Positions 1 through 9,587 are shown, counted from the stretch's first letter. The stretch: DNA of 64,000 nucleotides from Bacillota bacterium (GCA_023410535.1 JAEYPR010000014.1:1-64000); one strand, 5' to 3'. Numbers and translations: made by a program. The notes: a model not told the origin generated them from the sequence alone.

Positions 1-149
1 AAGATTGGACTCGCTCGGTCCCTAATTGGAAGTCGATTATCGCTAACCTTTCCATCCTTTTCGAGGACCGTTTATCCAAATATCTTTTTTAAGTTTTGGA
101 GTTTACACAAAAATATTGACACTGTCGCATTTTTTATGCCAGAACTTCA

Positions 150-380
150 TAAAATAACGTGCAAATATATTTATCAATCTCATAAAAATATTTATCAACG
201 TGACAAAGATATTTATTGACCTTGAAAAAATAATAAACCACTTTGCATTTATATTTCTCCACCTTGAAAAAATATTTATTGAGGTTGCAATAATATTTAT
301 CGCTCATAAAAAAATATTTATCAACTTGATAAAAACATTTATCAATTCTAAATAACTATTTTTCGTTGTAAATCATATAT
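150..380. repeat. AT-rich 21-bp-phased degenerate tandem array (about 11 units)
   Basis: Units begin at 150, 171, 192, 213, 234, 255, 276, 297, 318, 339 and 360, with no indel in the phase. The approximate unit is TTATCAAC-N-TGA-N-AAAAATAT; the best copies are at 171, 192, 276, 297, 318 and 339, and those at 234, 255 and 360 are degenerate. There is no spacer, so it is not a CRISPR. The leading TTATCAAC resembles a weak DnaA box, and the period matches the array at 51396. It lies about 280 bp before the QueG-like gene; what lies to its left is outside the window, although frame 1 is open from base 1 to a stop at 217-219. Confidence 0.7.
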
Positions 381-657
381 TTGTAAGACACTTTTTTACT
401 TTTAATTGATTGGTAGTCGCCGCTCGCGCAAGCCAATTAAGAAAATGCTTAAGTGAACGACAAGGCATCGAAGCGATTTTCTAAGGCCACAACAACATTT
501 TTTACCCCGATATATAACGCGTGTTGCGATGCACCCAGGATCGACGGCTGCTCCGCTAACCAATCCGAAAAATCGATCCAGGTTGCCAAGGAAGGATTAT
601 CCAACCGGTTAACGAAATTTATTCGTAACAAAAACCGAATTTTTCGAGGTATTTCAG

Positions 658-1599
658 ATGTACGATCTACTCAAAGCAATCGCCGCAAAACAAGGTGACG
701 CCTTGCGCATGATCCCGATTGAACGCTTGACCGACTTGCGACAGGATATTGCCGATTTCCAAAACGAACAGGATCTCAACGGGTTTCAGCAATACATTGT
801 CGATCACCTCTATCAGTTGGAACCGCCGGCGACTGATTTTTCAATCCGCTCCATCATCATCATTGCCTCGCCAACTCCGGCTTACGCCAAGGTCAACATC
901 GTTTGGCAAGGGAAGAAAATTCCCATGCGATGTCTGGCCCCCTCCGCTCCGGGCAAGCAAGCGGCGGCGATCGCTACCGTGCAATATTTGACCCAACTGT
1001 TGCAACCAACTCCGTATCGGATTCACGCCGCGCCGCGGCTACCCCGGAAGCGTTTGGCTGTTCGCAGCGGTTTAGCGGCTTACGGGCGCAATAACATCTG
1101 CTATATCGAAGGCATGGGCAGTTTTTTCACGCTGACGACTTACTTTACGGATATCCCGTGCCCTGAAGATCATTGGCATGATCTCCGGGTCATGGCAAAC
1201 TGCCGGCATTGTCTGGCATGTCAAGCAAACTGCCCCACCGGAGCGATTTCCCAAACACGATTTTTGATTGATAATGAACGCTGCCTGTCCTATTTCAACG
1301 AACGCCCCGACGCTTTTCCGGATTGGTTGCCAAAGTCGATCCATCATTGTCTCTATGATTGTTTGATGTGTCAAATCGGCTGCCCGCAGAACCAAGACCG
1401 GATCAATCAGGTGATCGGACCCATTGAGTTTGATAAAGATGAAACCACGCTGCTATTGTCAGGGAAACCGTTCGCGGCGTTTCCTCCCGCACTCCAAACC
1501 AAGGTGCAATTGCTGGGAATGGATCAATGGCTCGGGGCGATTCCCCGGAATCTAAAAGTCTTAATCGAAAACAACGAGCAGGGTTTCGCCTTGCGGTAA
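658..1599 (+). CDS. Epoxyqueuosine reductase (QueG)-like double 4Fe-4S protein
   Basis: A 313-residue protein of the QueG-like iron-sulfur family. The ferredoxin-type motif CRHCLACQANCP (Cys182, 185, 188, 192) and a second set with Cys209, Cys231 and CLMCQIGCP (Cys235, 238, 242) would hold two [4Fe-4S] clusters. Residues 131-160 match the conserved QueG block that reads roughly RSGLAAYGRNN. True QueG reduces epoxyqueuosine in tRNA using cobalamin. This protein lacks the C-terminal HEAT-like region and its N-terminal part is divergent, so a related reductase of unknown substrate is equally likely. The start is ATG with GAGGT about 8 bases upstream. It stands alone; the next gene is convergent. 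Confidence 0.7.
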   Translation: MYDLLKAIAAKQGDALRMIPIERLTDLRQDIADFQNEQDLNGFQQYIVDHLYQLEPPATDFSIRSIIIIASPTPAYAKVNIVWQGKKIPMRCLAPSAPGKQAAAIATVQYLTQLLQPTPYRIHAAPRLPRKRLAVRSGLAAYGRNNICYIEGMGSFFTLTTYFTDIPCPEDHWHDLRVMANCRHCLACQANCPTGAISQTRFLIDNERCLSYFNERPDAFPDWLPKSIHHCLYDCLMCQIGCPQNQDRINQVIGPIEFDKDETTLLLSGKPFAAFPPALQTKVQLLGMDQWLGAIPRNLKVLIENNEQGFALR

Positions 1600-1673
1600 T
1601 AAAAGCAGCGGCTGATTCAAAACTGCGCCGTCTCCTGGCGGAGAATTCGGTTACCGCGCGTCATCCGAAATAA

Positions 1674-1690
1674 ACCCGCTCAAGGCGGGT
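1674..1690 (+). terminator. Possible short hairpin after the QueG-like gene
   Basis: A 6-bp stem (ACCCGC/GCGGGT) with a short loop, followed by a moderately T-rich stretch (TATTTCTTTCTT). It is weak as an intrinsic terminator but correctly placed. Confidence 0.3.
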
Positions 1691-1760
1691 CCATCTCTAG
1701 TATTTCTTTCTTATAAGTCAAACTCTTTCAAACGTCAAACTTGTCATATTTCCTCGGTTA

Positions 1761-2711
1761 CTACAAATAAGCGCTCTCCCCAAAGATTCGCCGCATCATA
1801 ACATCAATCCGGTGATAGAAAGTGTGTTTATGCCAGACTCGATTTTGGCCCCGGGCGGCAATTTTCTGTCGTTGGGCCGGATTATTCAGATAAAAACGAA
1901 TGAACTGAATCAACTGCGGCAGATCATCGTAAAAGACCAAATGGGCTTTGTCGGTAAGAATCGTGCCCAACGCCGCCGTCCGGTTGGTAAGCAATAATTT
2001 GCCGTAACTCAAAGCCTCAAAGATCCGGGGATTGACGCCGTTGCCCTCGCCAAAATTGAAAACAATCTTGCAATTGGAATAAATCTGGGCGATCTCCTCC
2101 GGGGTCGCCCACTCCTTAAACCAGCATTTAAAGAGCTTTTGTAAGGAGAGCAAATAATAAATCCGGTTTTGGTACAGTTCGGGAACGGACCAGCATGTAC
2201 CCACAAAGCCGAGATCATACGGCTCCGCTTGGGCAAGGGAATGTTGTGTCTCCGGGTCGCACGCGTAAGGCAACCAAAAGGTTTTTGCGCGGCAATGCTG
2301 GTGAAAATACTCCAAATAGTCCAAGTGCGTAATAAAAACATAATCGAAGCAATTCCCGATCCTGGCGTGGTTCTCATAGCGGATTAAGGTATCCAGCGAT
2401 AAAAAAGCGGTGGGAACCGAAACCCTCCCGACCAGGCTATGCGGGTCAAACCGAAGCGAGATCGGATAACTCTCTACCGATAAAATCAAGTCAGGGTGAA
2501 ATCCCGGACAATGCTTCAGCAATTCCATATATCCAAAAGGAATTTCGCCCGGAATTGTTTCGGATCCAATCGCCCGCACCTGGTGCCCCATTTTGATCAG
2601 GTACTTATAGAAATTATATGCATAAGGGCGAAACGGAAAAATACTCGGGCTGGTCTCCCCGACAAATAACACCTTTTTGCTTCGATGCGGACGAATGTTA
2701 TCCGGAAGCAT
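1761..2711 (-). CDS. CgeB-family glycosyltransferase
   Basis: A 316-residue protein with a Rossmann-like start (VLFVGETSPSIFPFRP) and a C-terminal block, NPRIFEALSYGKLLLTN at about residues 225-241, typical of the CgeB-type glycosyl transferase group-1 family. It presumably transfers a sugar from an NDP-sugar in the cytoplasm. In Bacillus CgeB acts on the spore surface, but relatives elsewhere glycosylate proteins or cell-surface glycans, so the acceptor here is unknown. The start ATG is preceded by AAGGAG. It is a single gene, convergent with the QueG-like gene and downstream of the chemoreceptor on the same strand, but separated from it by a strong terminator. Confidence 0.75.
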   Translation of the reverse strand: MLPDNIRPHRSKKVLFVGETSPSIFPFRPYAYNFYKYLIKMGHQVRAIGSETIPGEIPFGYMELLKHCPGFHPDLILSVESYPISLRFDPHSLVGRVSVPTAFLSLDTLIRYENHARIGNCFDYVFITHLDYLEYFHQHCRAKTFWLPYACDPETQHSLAQAEPYDLGFVGTCWSVPELYQNRIYYLLSLQKLFKCWFKEWATPEEIAQIYSNCKIVFNFGEGNGVNPRIFEALSYGKLLLTNRTAALGTILTDKAHLVFYDDLPQLIQFIRFYLNNPAQRQKIAARGQNRVWHKHTFYHRIDVMMRRIFGESAYL

Positions 2712-2882
2712 TCTTTTGGCTCCTTAAGTTTTATTGTAGTTTATGCAGTCATTTACGCATAAGGAATAAGGAGAAAGGCATGATGGCGGAAACTTTCCCG
2801 CCTGAAACATTGCTTGATGCGCACTGTCCGCTCAGACCGGAAGTTCCGGTCACCATTCAATTTCCATCCTGATCGCTAAAAT

Positions 2883-2917
2883 AAAAAGACCGATACCGTT
2901 CCCGGTATCGGTCTTTT
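2883..2917 (-). terminator. Strong intrinsic terminator of the chemoreceptor gene
   Basis: A perfect 14-bp stem (2884-2897 with 2904-2917, core AGACCGATACC/GGTATCGGTCT) with a 6-base loop, flanked by A and T runs so that it can act on both strands. It lies 28 bp past the stop of the minus-strand chemoreceptor. Confidence 0.85.
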
Positions 2918-2944
2918 CATCAGGCATTCAATGGATTGCGCCCA

Positions 2945-5900
2945 TCAATACTTGCCAAAATCCCCAAAAATCAAGCGGTCGTTGGCGGGAAGCGTTCGAT
3001 TGCTCGTCCCGCTTGAGCCACCGACTGGTTTGTCACTGCTAACCGGCGCCGGCAGCTTCGCCTCACCTTTTAACCGGAACCGTCCGACCATCGCCCGTAA
3101 GATATCCGCTTGACTGGATAATTCCTCGCTGGCGGCGGCGCTCTCTTCGGCAGTCGCGGTATTGGTTTGAGTCGCTTGCGCCACTTGGTTGATTCCCAAA
3201 TTGACTTGGGTTATGCCGGTGGCTTGCTCATTGGAAGCAATCGCGATATCTTCGAGCAGTTGCGCCGTGTGAATCGAGCCGTCGAGAATCTCCTTTAAGG
3301 AAGTTGCGGTGTGATTGGCGATTTCGCTACCAACCGCAACCCGTTGCATCGACCCTTCGATTAGGGCAGTCGTTTCCTTGGCTGCATTAGCGCTGCGGGC
3401 CGCCAAATTGCGAACCTCCTCGGCAACCACTGCAAACCCTTTGCCGTGTTGACCCGCCCTGGCCGCTTCAACTGCCGCATTTAATGCAAGAATATTGGTC
3501 TGGAATGCAATCTCGTCAATCACCCGGATGATCTTATTGATGTTGGTAGAGGCTTCGTTGATCTCGGCCATGGCTTGCAACATCTCCTGCATCTGCCGAT
3601 CACCGTCAATCCCTTGCTCTTTTGATTGAACCGCAATTAGACTGGCTTCTTTGGCATTCACCGCATTTTGCTTGGTCTGGGCGGCGATTTGTGTCATCGT
3701 GCTGGTAATCTCTTCAATGGTGCTTGCTTGTTCCGTGGCGGCTTGTGATAAGACCTGGCCGGAATCGGAGATATGCCGGGCCCCCGCCGCCACTTGTTCA
3801 GCCGCTTGATTGAATTCACTCAACACTTCGTTGAGAATGGTAATGGTTTTATTTAACGCGTCGGCGATTTTGCGGTGATCGCCCTGGTATTGCCCGGTTA
3901 CCATGACATCCAGATTTCCGTCGGCAATCTCTTGCAACACGGCGGCGGCTTCATTGACCGGTTCAATCACTGCGTCCAACGTTTGATTGAAGCCGGCGAC
4001 GATCTTTTGATATTCTCCCTCAAATTGTCCGACCTCGCCCCGCGCTTGCAAGTCGCCGTTGACAGCGGCGCCAGTCAGCCGTTCAACCTCGTTAATCAAC
4101 TGTTCAATCACCTCCATCATTGCCATAAAGGAAGGAATCAAGCGATCATTATCCGAGCGCCGTCCAATTTTTCGAAACTCCGGTAGACGGCTCAAATCAC
4201 CATTGGCAAGCCGGACGGCGATATCCTGCACGCTCAGCAGGCGGCCCCGGACCGTATTGATCTCTTCGCCAAAATCTTGTAAGGTGCCTTGATATTTTTC
4301 ACAATCCACCGCAACAGTATAATCATTCACCGCCATCAACCGCAGCACTTGCTGAGCTTCGTTCAACGGTTCAACGATCGCGTCCAGGGTCTGATTTAAC
4401 CCTTCAATGACCCGGCGGTATTCCCCGGTGAAACGGTGAATGTCGCCCCGTTCCGCCAACTGCCCGGCGCTGGCGGCTTCCGATATTCTGACCGCTTCTT
4501 CGACCAAGGACTGGACATTCTCCATCATGCCGATAAACGCCGGCGTCAGATAATCATTGGCGCTCCGTTGCTTAATGGTCCGCAACTCTTCCAGCTTTCC
4601 GAAATCCCCTTCGGCGACGTTCTCCGCAATATGTTGTAAACTGATTAACCGTTCCCGAACGATGTTAATGGCTTCGGCAATCTCTTGATACACGCCGAGA
4701 TAGTTGCCGTCGATCGCTGTATCGTAGTCATTGACGGCCATCTTATGCAACACCTTATTGCTGGCCACCAAAGAACCCAATCCGTCAATACAGGCGTTAA
4801 TACTGTCTTTAATGGCAGTAAAGTCACCCTGATAGGTTTCGGTAATTGGCTCCGGAATGACTCCGCGACCGATTTGGGCGATATAATCGGCAGCCACATG
4901 TAACGGGCCGACTACCGCCTCAAGCGTGTTGTTTAAGCCGGTGATAATCTCCCGGTATGCTCCGTTAAATTTCAGTGCGTCACCGCGATCGGCCAATTTT
5001 CCTACTGTCGCCGATTGGGAAAGCTGGTTCACCTCAGTGATTAAACTTTGTAACGAGCCAACCATCTTATTCATGCTATTGGATAAAACGTCGACCTCCG
5101 ATCGGGAAATGATCGTGACATTCAAGTCTCCGCTCGCGATTTTCTCAGCAACGCTTGCTTGTTGACGAATATTATCAGCCATGGCATTAAACGACTGCGC
5201 CAACATTCCCACTTCGTCTTGGGAATCCATATTGACATTCACACTGACATCGCCAACCGCCAACCGATCGGCCGCATTGACCATTTTTCTGATTCCGTCG
5301 GCAATCAGCTTGGTAATTAAATACGCGATGAGTACTCCGAATAAACAGGCAATTACGGTACCGATGATCAAGGCCCATCTTGTCTCAATCATCGCCCGCT
5401 CCGCTTCTCTGGACCGTTCTGTTAATAACGACCCTTCGGCAGCTTTGCAATTGGCAATCAATTTCCGAATTTGATCCATATATTGTTTACCTTGACCTTG
5501 TTGGACAATCTGGACTAACTGATCCATACTTCCCTGACCCTTCGCAATACTCCTTCGCAGGTCGATCAGGGTTTGAATGAAATTCAACCATTGCGTTTTG
5601 GTCTGATCGATCTGGTCGAGATACGTCAAGACTTGCGGAACTTTAACTAAACTTTTGATATGGCCGTAGTTTGATTCCAATTCATTTTTACCGATGTTAT
5701 AGGGTTCCAAGAATTGCTCGTTCCCAGTGATCAAAAAACCTCTTTCACTCGACTCCATATCAGACAAATTTTTGGAGATCGCATCCAAACTAAGAATAAC
5801 CTCGTATGTATGGCTGTTTAGTTGATTGGCTTTTTCAATCCGTTGCAGATTGACAAAGGATATCGTACCCATGACCAACAAAATCACCAAAACAATCCCA

Positions 5901-5953
5901 AAACCACCAAATAACTTTTGCCGGATCTTCAAATTATTCAAAAACCGCCTCAT
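2945..5953 (-). CDS. Methyl-accepting chemotaxis protein with CHASE3 and multiple HAMP-like modules
   Basis: A 1002-residue transmembrane chemoreceptor. TM1 is about 15-34. A CHASE3 sensor (38-180) follows, recognised by the segment DMESSERGFLITGNEQFLEPY-like around 65-85. TM2 is about 193-215, then a HAMP domain and several further HAMP-like modules (about 215-650, repeated pattern LDAV..P.NEA..VL..MA). The cytoplasmic signalling helix (about 690-960) contains the hairpin tip IDEIAFQTNILALNAAVEAA, which binds CheA/CheW. The protein ends in a flexible tail closing with DFGKY, identical to the tail of the receptor at 15372. The start ATG has GAGGTGA upstream. No che genes are adjacent, so it is an orphan receptor. 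Confidence 0.95.
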   Translation of the reverse strand: MRRFLNNLKIRQKLFGGFGIVLVILLVMGTISFVNLQRIEKANQLNSHTYEVILSLDAISKNLSDMESSERGFLITGNEQFLEPYNIGKNELESNYGHIKSLVKVPQVLTYLDQIDQTKTQWLNFIQTLIDLRRSIAKGQGSMDQLVQIVQQGQGKQYMDQIRKLIANCKAAEGSLLTERSREAERAMIETRWALIIGTVIACLFGVLIAYLITKLIADGIRKMVNAADRLAVGDVSVNVNMDSQDEVGMLAQSFNAMADNIRQQASVAEKIASGDLNVTIISRSEVDVLSNSMNKMVGSLQSLITEVNQLSQSATVGKLADRGDALKFNGAYREIITGLNNTLEAVVGPLHVAADYIAQIGRGVIPEPITETYQGDFTAIKDSINACIDGLGSLVASNKVLHKMAVNDYDTAIDGNYLGVYQEIAEAINIVRERLISLQHIAENVAEGDFGKLEELRTIKQRSANDYLTPAFIGMMENVQSLVEEAVRISEAASAGQLAERGDIHRFTGEYRRVIEGLNQTLDAIVEPLNEAQQVLRLMAVNDYTVAVDCEKYQGTLQDFGEEINTVRGRLLSVQDIAVRLANGDLSRLPEFRKIGRRSDNDRLIPSFMAMMEVIEQLINEVERLTGAAVNGDLQARGEVGQFEGEYQKIVAGFNQTLDAVIEPVNEAAAVLQEIADGNLDVMVTGQYQGDHRKIADALNKTITILNEVLSEFNQAAEQVAAGARHISDSGQVLSQAATEQASTIEEITSTMTQIAAQTKQNAVNAKEASLIAVQSKEQGIDGDRQMQEMLQAMAEINEASTNINKIIRVIDEIAFQTNILALNAAVEAARAGQHGKGFAVVAEEVRNLAARSANAAKETTALIEGSMQRVAVGSEIANHTATSLKEILDGSIHTAQLLEDIAIASNEQATGITQVNLGINQVAQATQTNTATAEESAAASEELSSQADILRAMVGRFRLKGEAKLPAPVSSDKPVGGSSGTSNRTLPANDRLIFGDFGKY

Positions 5954-6389
5954 GTTGTCACCTCATTTAATAATTTTGTCTCATTTTTTATTTAGTATTT
6001 TTCCCCGGGTAAGTTTCTGTCTACGGTTTGAGAATTGATGATTTAACTAAATCCCATGCCGGTTCCCCTCCGTTTCCTAAAAGTAAACTTTATCAATTGA
6101 GCAAAACCTATTATTGGGTGATGGTTAAAACCCAATTGAACTAAAATATATTATTTGTGTTTAATATCAATTTGATTAATATTAAACATCGTTATTATTA
6201 TATCTGAATTAATTAAAATTATCAACCATAATAATATTTAATTAGGTTAAATTTATTTCGAGGTTTATTATCTTTGGTTTCATGAAGTGTTATCAGATTG
6301 ATAACAACAAAACCGCCCCATTGGGAGCGGTTTATTCCTACCTGTAATCACAAGTTTATAATGAAATCGCTATGTTTTCTCTCGCTAAA
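5954..6389. other. AT-rich intergenic region upstream of the chemoreceptor
   Basis: About 435 bp without a convincing ORF. It must contain the promoter of the minus-strand chemoreceptor; the part from about 6090 to 6290 is very AT-rich and holds a small hairpin (TTGGGT.../ACCCAA near 6114-6135). No certain promoter or known RNA motif could be assigned. The right end carries the MarC terminator listed separately. Confidence 0.5.
6310..6333 (-). terminator. Probable terminator of the MarC gene
   Basis: Stem AAACCGC/GCGGTTT (6310-6316 with 6327-6333) with a short GC-rich interior. On the minus strand it is followed by TTTTGTTGTTAT. It lies about 57 bp past the MarC stop. Confidence 0.55.
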
Positions 6390-6977
6390 CTATCCTAAAA
6401 GATATGCCTGCAGTCCGGTCATGATCATCCGCACTGCGATTACCGCCAGCAACAACCCGGACAAACGTTCCAAAGCAATCAGCAACCGGGCCGGAATTAA
6501 ACCGCCCATCATCACTCCTAATAATAAGAGCGCCGCTGTAAAAAACCAAGCCAACCCCATCATCACTATACCAGTCAACGGTTCGGCGGTGGACTGCGCA
6601 GCCATGATCATCACTGTTGCCAGCGCCGACGGCCCAACCATCAACGGAATAGCCATGGGCACGATAAACGGTTCGCTCGCTTCGTCTTTGCCATGCGTGA
6701 GCCGTTCATCGGGAAATACCAGCCGTAATGCGATGATTGCCAATACCACTCCTCCGCAGATCTTCAGATCCGACGGCCCAATGTCCAGCAATTTCAAGAA
6801 CCACGGACCAACGGCGTAAAAAACCACCATCAACAAAAGCGCAATCAACGACTCGCGCAGGACAATGCGCCAATGGCGCTTTCGTTCGATATGCGTTAAG
6901 AGACCCAGTACCACCGGGAGGTTACCGAACGGGTCCAACACAAAGAAAAGCGTAATGGCTAAGGATAAAGTTTTCAT
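6390..6977 (-). CDS. MarC family integral membrane protein
   Basis: A 195-residue, very hydrophobic protein with about six membrane segments. It begins with the family hallmark FFVLDPFGNLPVVLGL and has the internal repeat segment MAIPLMVGPSALATVMI. MarC/YhgN (UPF0056) proteins are inner-membrane proteins; the original link to multiple antibiotic resistance was not upheld and a transport role is only presumed. Length is normal for the family. GGAGAG lies about 10 bases before the ATG. Monocistronic, with its own terminator. Confidence 0.9.
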   Translation of the reverse strand: MKTLSLAITLFFVLDPFGNLPVVLGLLTHIERKRHWRIVLRESLIALLLMVVFYAVGPWFLKLLDIGPSDLKICGGVVLAIIALRLVFPDERLTHGKDEASEPFIVPMAIPLMVGPSALATVMIMAAQSTAEPLTGIVMMGLAWFFTAALLLLGVMMGGLIPARLLIALERLSGLLLAVIAVRMIMTGLQAYLLG

Positions 6978-7460
6978 AACAAAGTTCTCTCCAAATCGCG
7001 ACGAATGGCACTAATAAAAAATTTTCAACTAAAAATGAAAGATTCGCGCAATTTACGGAAGAACCTCTTTGAAAATTATCAATTCGTGATAAAAATTGGT
7101 TAAATCCATCCGTGTTGTCGGCTTTCCTTTTCCAACTCCAATTCTTCGCGATCCCCTTCGCAATTTGGTTACTCACCCTTTGATCGATTCAACGTAGCAA
7201 AAACCTATGCATGACTCAAGAAAGGCTTAGTTTCCCAAACCGGCGTTCGATGATTGCCATTTTACGATTCGTTCGAGGTGCGCCTTGCGCAGGGTCTGCG
7301 CCATCACAAGTGATTTTCCGCAATTCAATTCAATTGGAAATATGGATTTTTTTATCAAATTACAGTTGATAATAAGCCCATAATTTTATAAGATATTTTA
7401 AAATCATATTATTCCAACTGAATTAGTAGGAGTTTATCAAACAATGATGAGGTATTGACG
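6978..7460. other. Intergenic region between MarC and DUF2325 genes
   Basis: About 480 bp between divergent genes. The right half (7320-7440) is AT-rich and must hold the promoter of the DUF2325 gene. Minus-strand open frames here have no codon pattern or ribosome site that would support a gene. No repeat or RNA motif is recognised. Confidence 0.5.
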
Positions 7461-7745
7461 ATGGATGTGATAGTTTTCGGGGGAGACCATTTGGGAAACA
7501 TTCCGCATTTATTACACGATCATGGCGTGCAACTTGTCAAACACGTCACGGGACGAAAACAAGCCGACCTCAAATTTGATATTCCCCATAAAATTTCGGC
7601 AATCCTAGTGTTAACCGATTACCTCAGTCACAGCATGCTGATTGAGGTGAAAGCCAATGCCAAACGTCAGGGAGTTAAATTGGTTTTTGCCAAACGATCC
7701 TGGTCCCAGATCAGCAAGGCCCTCAACCAACACCTCGGCGTTTAA
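7461..7745 (+). CDS. DUF2325 domain protein
   Basis: A 94-residue soluble protein that is essentially one DUF2325 domain. It starts MDVIVFGGDHLGNIPHLL, which resembles a Rossmann-type first strand with a glycine turn, and ends with a conserved Phe-Ala-Lys/Ser-Trp segment (VFAKRSWSQI). The function of the family is unknown; members occur near chemotaxis, redox and nucleotide-binding genes. An upstream TTG at 7455 is in frame, but ATG 7461 has a better ribosome site (GATGAGG, 8 bases away). Confidence 0.8.
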   Translation: MDVIVFGGDHLGNIPHLLHDHGVQLVKHVTGRKQADLKFDIPHKISAILVLTDYLSHSMLIEVKANAKRQGVKLVFAKRSWSQISKALNQHLGV

Positions 7746-7787
7746 CAGCTTTCGCATAACCCGGAACCAGCAACGAATCCGGCTCCA

Positions 7788-9485
7788 TTAAATCTTTTGA
7801 TACACTATCTTGCCGTTAAAGATCGTCAGCAACACTTCGGTTTGATCGATATCAATCGGATCGATAGCGAATAAATTCCGGTCGAGCACCACCAAGTCCG
7901 CCAGTTTACCCACCTCAATCGAACCGATCGCCTCTTCCATGAACACACAATACGCTCCGTTTTTCGTAAAACTACGGATCATCGCTTTGACCCCAACCCG
8001 CTCGTTGGGGTTCAAGAGATAGGTCGGATCGTCGGCGTCGGTGATATCGTCCAGCCCGTACATACTGCCCTGCGCCATATTCCGGGTGACTCCAATTTCA
8101 ATCGCCAAAAACGGATTCGGTACCGGAGTGACCGGATAGTCGGACGAAGCAGTCACAATCAAACCGGCGTCAAACAGACTCTTCAATGGGTACTCTCGTT
8201 CAGCCCGTTCCCCCAAAACCCGATAATCAACACTCTGCCACCAGTTGGGCGTTTTAAACTGCCAATAGGGCTGAACGCTCGCGACCACTCCCAGTTCTTT
8301 CATCCGCTGAATATCCAACGGGTCGACCAGTTGCAGATGGGTGATGGTATTGCGATAGTCTCGATCGGACACCCGCGCTTTTGTCCCTTCCAACGCATCC
8401 AAAACCTTACGGGTAGAAGCGTCGCCGGTGGAGTGGACATGAATCTGCAATCCCGCTTGATTTGCCCCAGCAAAAGCTTGTTGCAGTTTGTCCGTATCCC
8501 ATAAAAAGGTGCCGTACCATCCGGCGCCTTTGCCCGTTTCTAACGTATAAGGCTCCAAGAGAAACCCGGTCCCGCCCTCAATCACTCCGTCGGTAAAAAA
8601 CTTGGCGGTGGTTATTTTTAAATCGTTTATATCCAATTGTGCTTGAAGATTTCGGATCGCGGTGAATTGTTCGCCCAGATCATCCTTGGCGTTGATGGTC
8701 ACCGCGCCACGGATCCGCAGCTCCAGTTGACCGTTTTTTTGCATTTCGGTGAAGGTTTTGAAGACAAGAGGAAAAGTCGGACCGGCCAGACACAAAATGC
8801 CGGTAATTCCCAAACGGTGCATCTTGGCTTGGAAGGCGGCCATCCCCTCCAAATACTGTTCCAGGCTATACTCCGGCAAGGCGATCAGCCCCATGGCCCA
8901 TTCTTTCAACGTCCCCCAGAGTTCACCGCTGACAGGGTCTTTGGGAATCTCGCCCCCGGCCGGCACGACCGTTTCCGTGGTTATTCCATTGGCCGTAAAC
9001 GCTTTGGAATTCACCCACAAGGTATGTCCGTCATCGGCTCGTAAGGCGATGGGAATTTCGGTCGTAATGGCGTCGAGATATTCTTTGCGTGGCCCTTTGA
9101 CCAATTCTTCCCCTTGCAGTAATCCCCACGACCACCCCCGGCCATAGACCAGCTTAGCATCGGGATGATCGGTAATGAACTGTTGGACGGCGGCCAAATA
9201 CCCTTCAAACGTTTTGATTCCGGTGAGATGAACCTCGTAAAGTTCGGACAGGGACAGACCCGGCGGGTGAATATGGGTGTCGATCATCCCCGGGATCACC
9301 ATTTTCCCTTGGAGGTCGATCCGGACGGTTGCCGCCCCGATGTATTTTTCAACCTGATGCGCGGCGCCGATAAAGAGGATTCGCCCCTCCTTAATGGCAA
9401 CGGCTTCTTCCACGCTATCCCGGTCGTCAACTGTATAGATAATGCCGTTGGTCAAAACCAGATCTGCAAAATCATGATTGGACAT
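7788..9485 (-). CDS. Amidohydrolase family protein (YtcJ-like, amidohydrolase 3)
   Basis: A 565-residue metal-dependent hydrolase. The N-terminal beta-sandwich (ADLVLTNGIIYTVD) leads to the metal motif MIDTHIHPPG at about 67-76. Later blocks HVHSTGD, THLQLVD and SSDYPVTPVPNP provide the remaining His/Asp ligands, and the C-terminal strand (GKLADLVVLDRN) is typical of the amidohydrolase 3 group. Members hydrolyse amide, formyl or ester bonds; the substrate cannot be deduced. GGGAGA precedes the ATG. It lies downstream of murD on the same strand but a terminator-like hairpin separates them. Confidence 0.85.
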   Translation of the reverse strand: MSNHDFADLVLTNGIIYTVDDRDSVEEAVAIKEGRILFIGAAHQVEKYIGAATVRIDLQGKMVIPGMIDTHIHPPGLSLSELYEVHLTGIKTFEGYLAAVQQFITDHPDAKLVYGRGWSWGLLQGEELVKGPRKEYLDAITTEIPIALRADDGHTLWVNSKAFTANGITTETVVPAGGEIPKDPVSGELWGTLKEWAMGLIALPEYSLEQYLEGMAAFQAKMHRLGITGILCLAGPTFPLVFKTFTEMQKNGQLELRIRGAVTINAKDDLGEQFTAIRNLQAQLDINDLKITTAKFFTDGVIEGGTGFLLEPYTLETGKGAGWYGTFLWDTDKLQQAFAGANQAGLQIHVHSTGDASTRKVLDALEGTKARVSDRDYRNTITHLQLVDPLDIQRMKELGVVASVQPYWQFKTPNWWQSVDYRVLGERAEREYPLKSLFDAGLIVTASSDYPVTPVPNPFLAIEIGVTRNMAQGSMYGLDDITDADDPTYLLNPNERVGVKAMIRSFTKNGAYCVFMEEAIGSIEVGKLADLVVLDRNLFAIDPIDIDQTEVLLTIFNGKIVYQKI

Positions 9486-9587
9486 GTTCCGTCTTCTCCC
9501 GCTTACTGTTGTTTGTCAATGATGATAGAGATTATTATGTTTCATTTTATCATTATCGTGCATGGAAATGGTAGAATAAAAAATAAA

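Noticed and set aside
1..219. C-terminal end of a plus-strand gene entering from the left
   Set aside because: Frame 1 is open for 72 codons, but the second part runs into the AT-rich array, which keeps frames open by its 21-bp period. It has no recognisable protein features.
150..380. CRISPR array
   Set aside because: The 21-bp units are contiguous and degenerate with no unique spacers, and no cas gene is near. The same applies to 51396-51656.
449..698. Small ORFs on both strands before the QueG-like gene
   Set aside because: No ribosome site or family features; they overlap each other and the start of the QueG-like gene.
6922..7176. 84-codon minus-strand ORF upstream of MarC
   Set aside because: It overlaps the MarC start, has no ribosome site and no recognisable composition.
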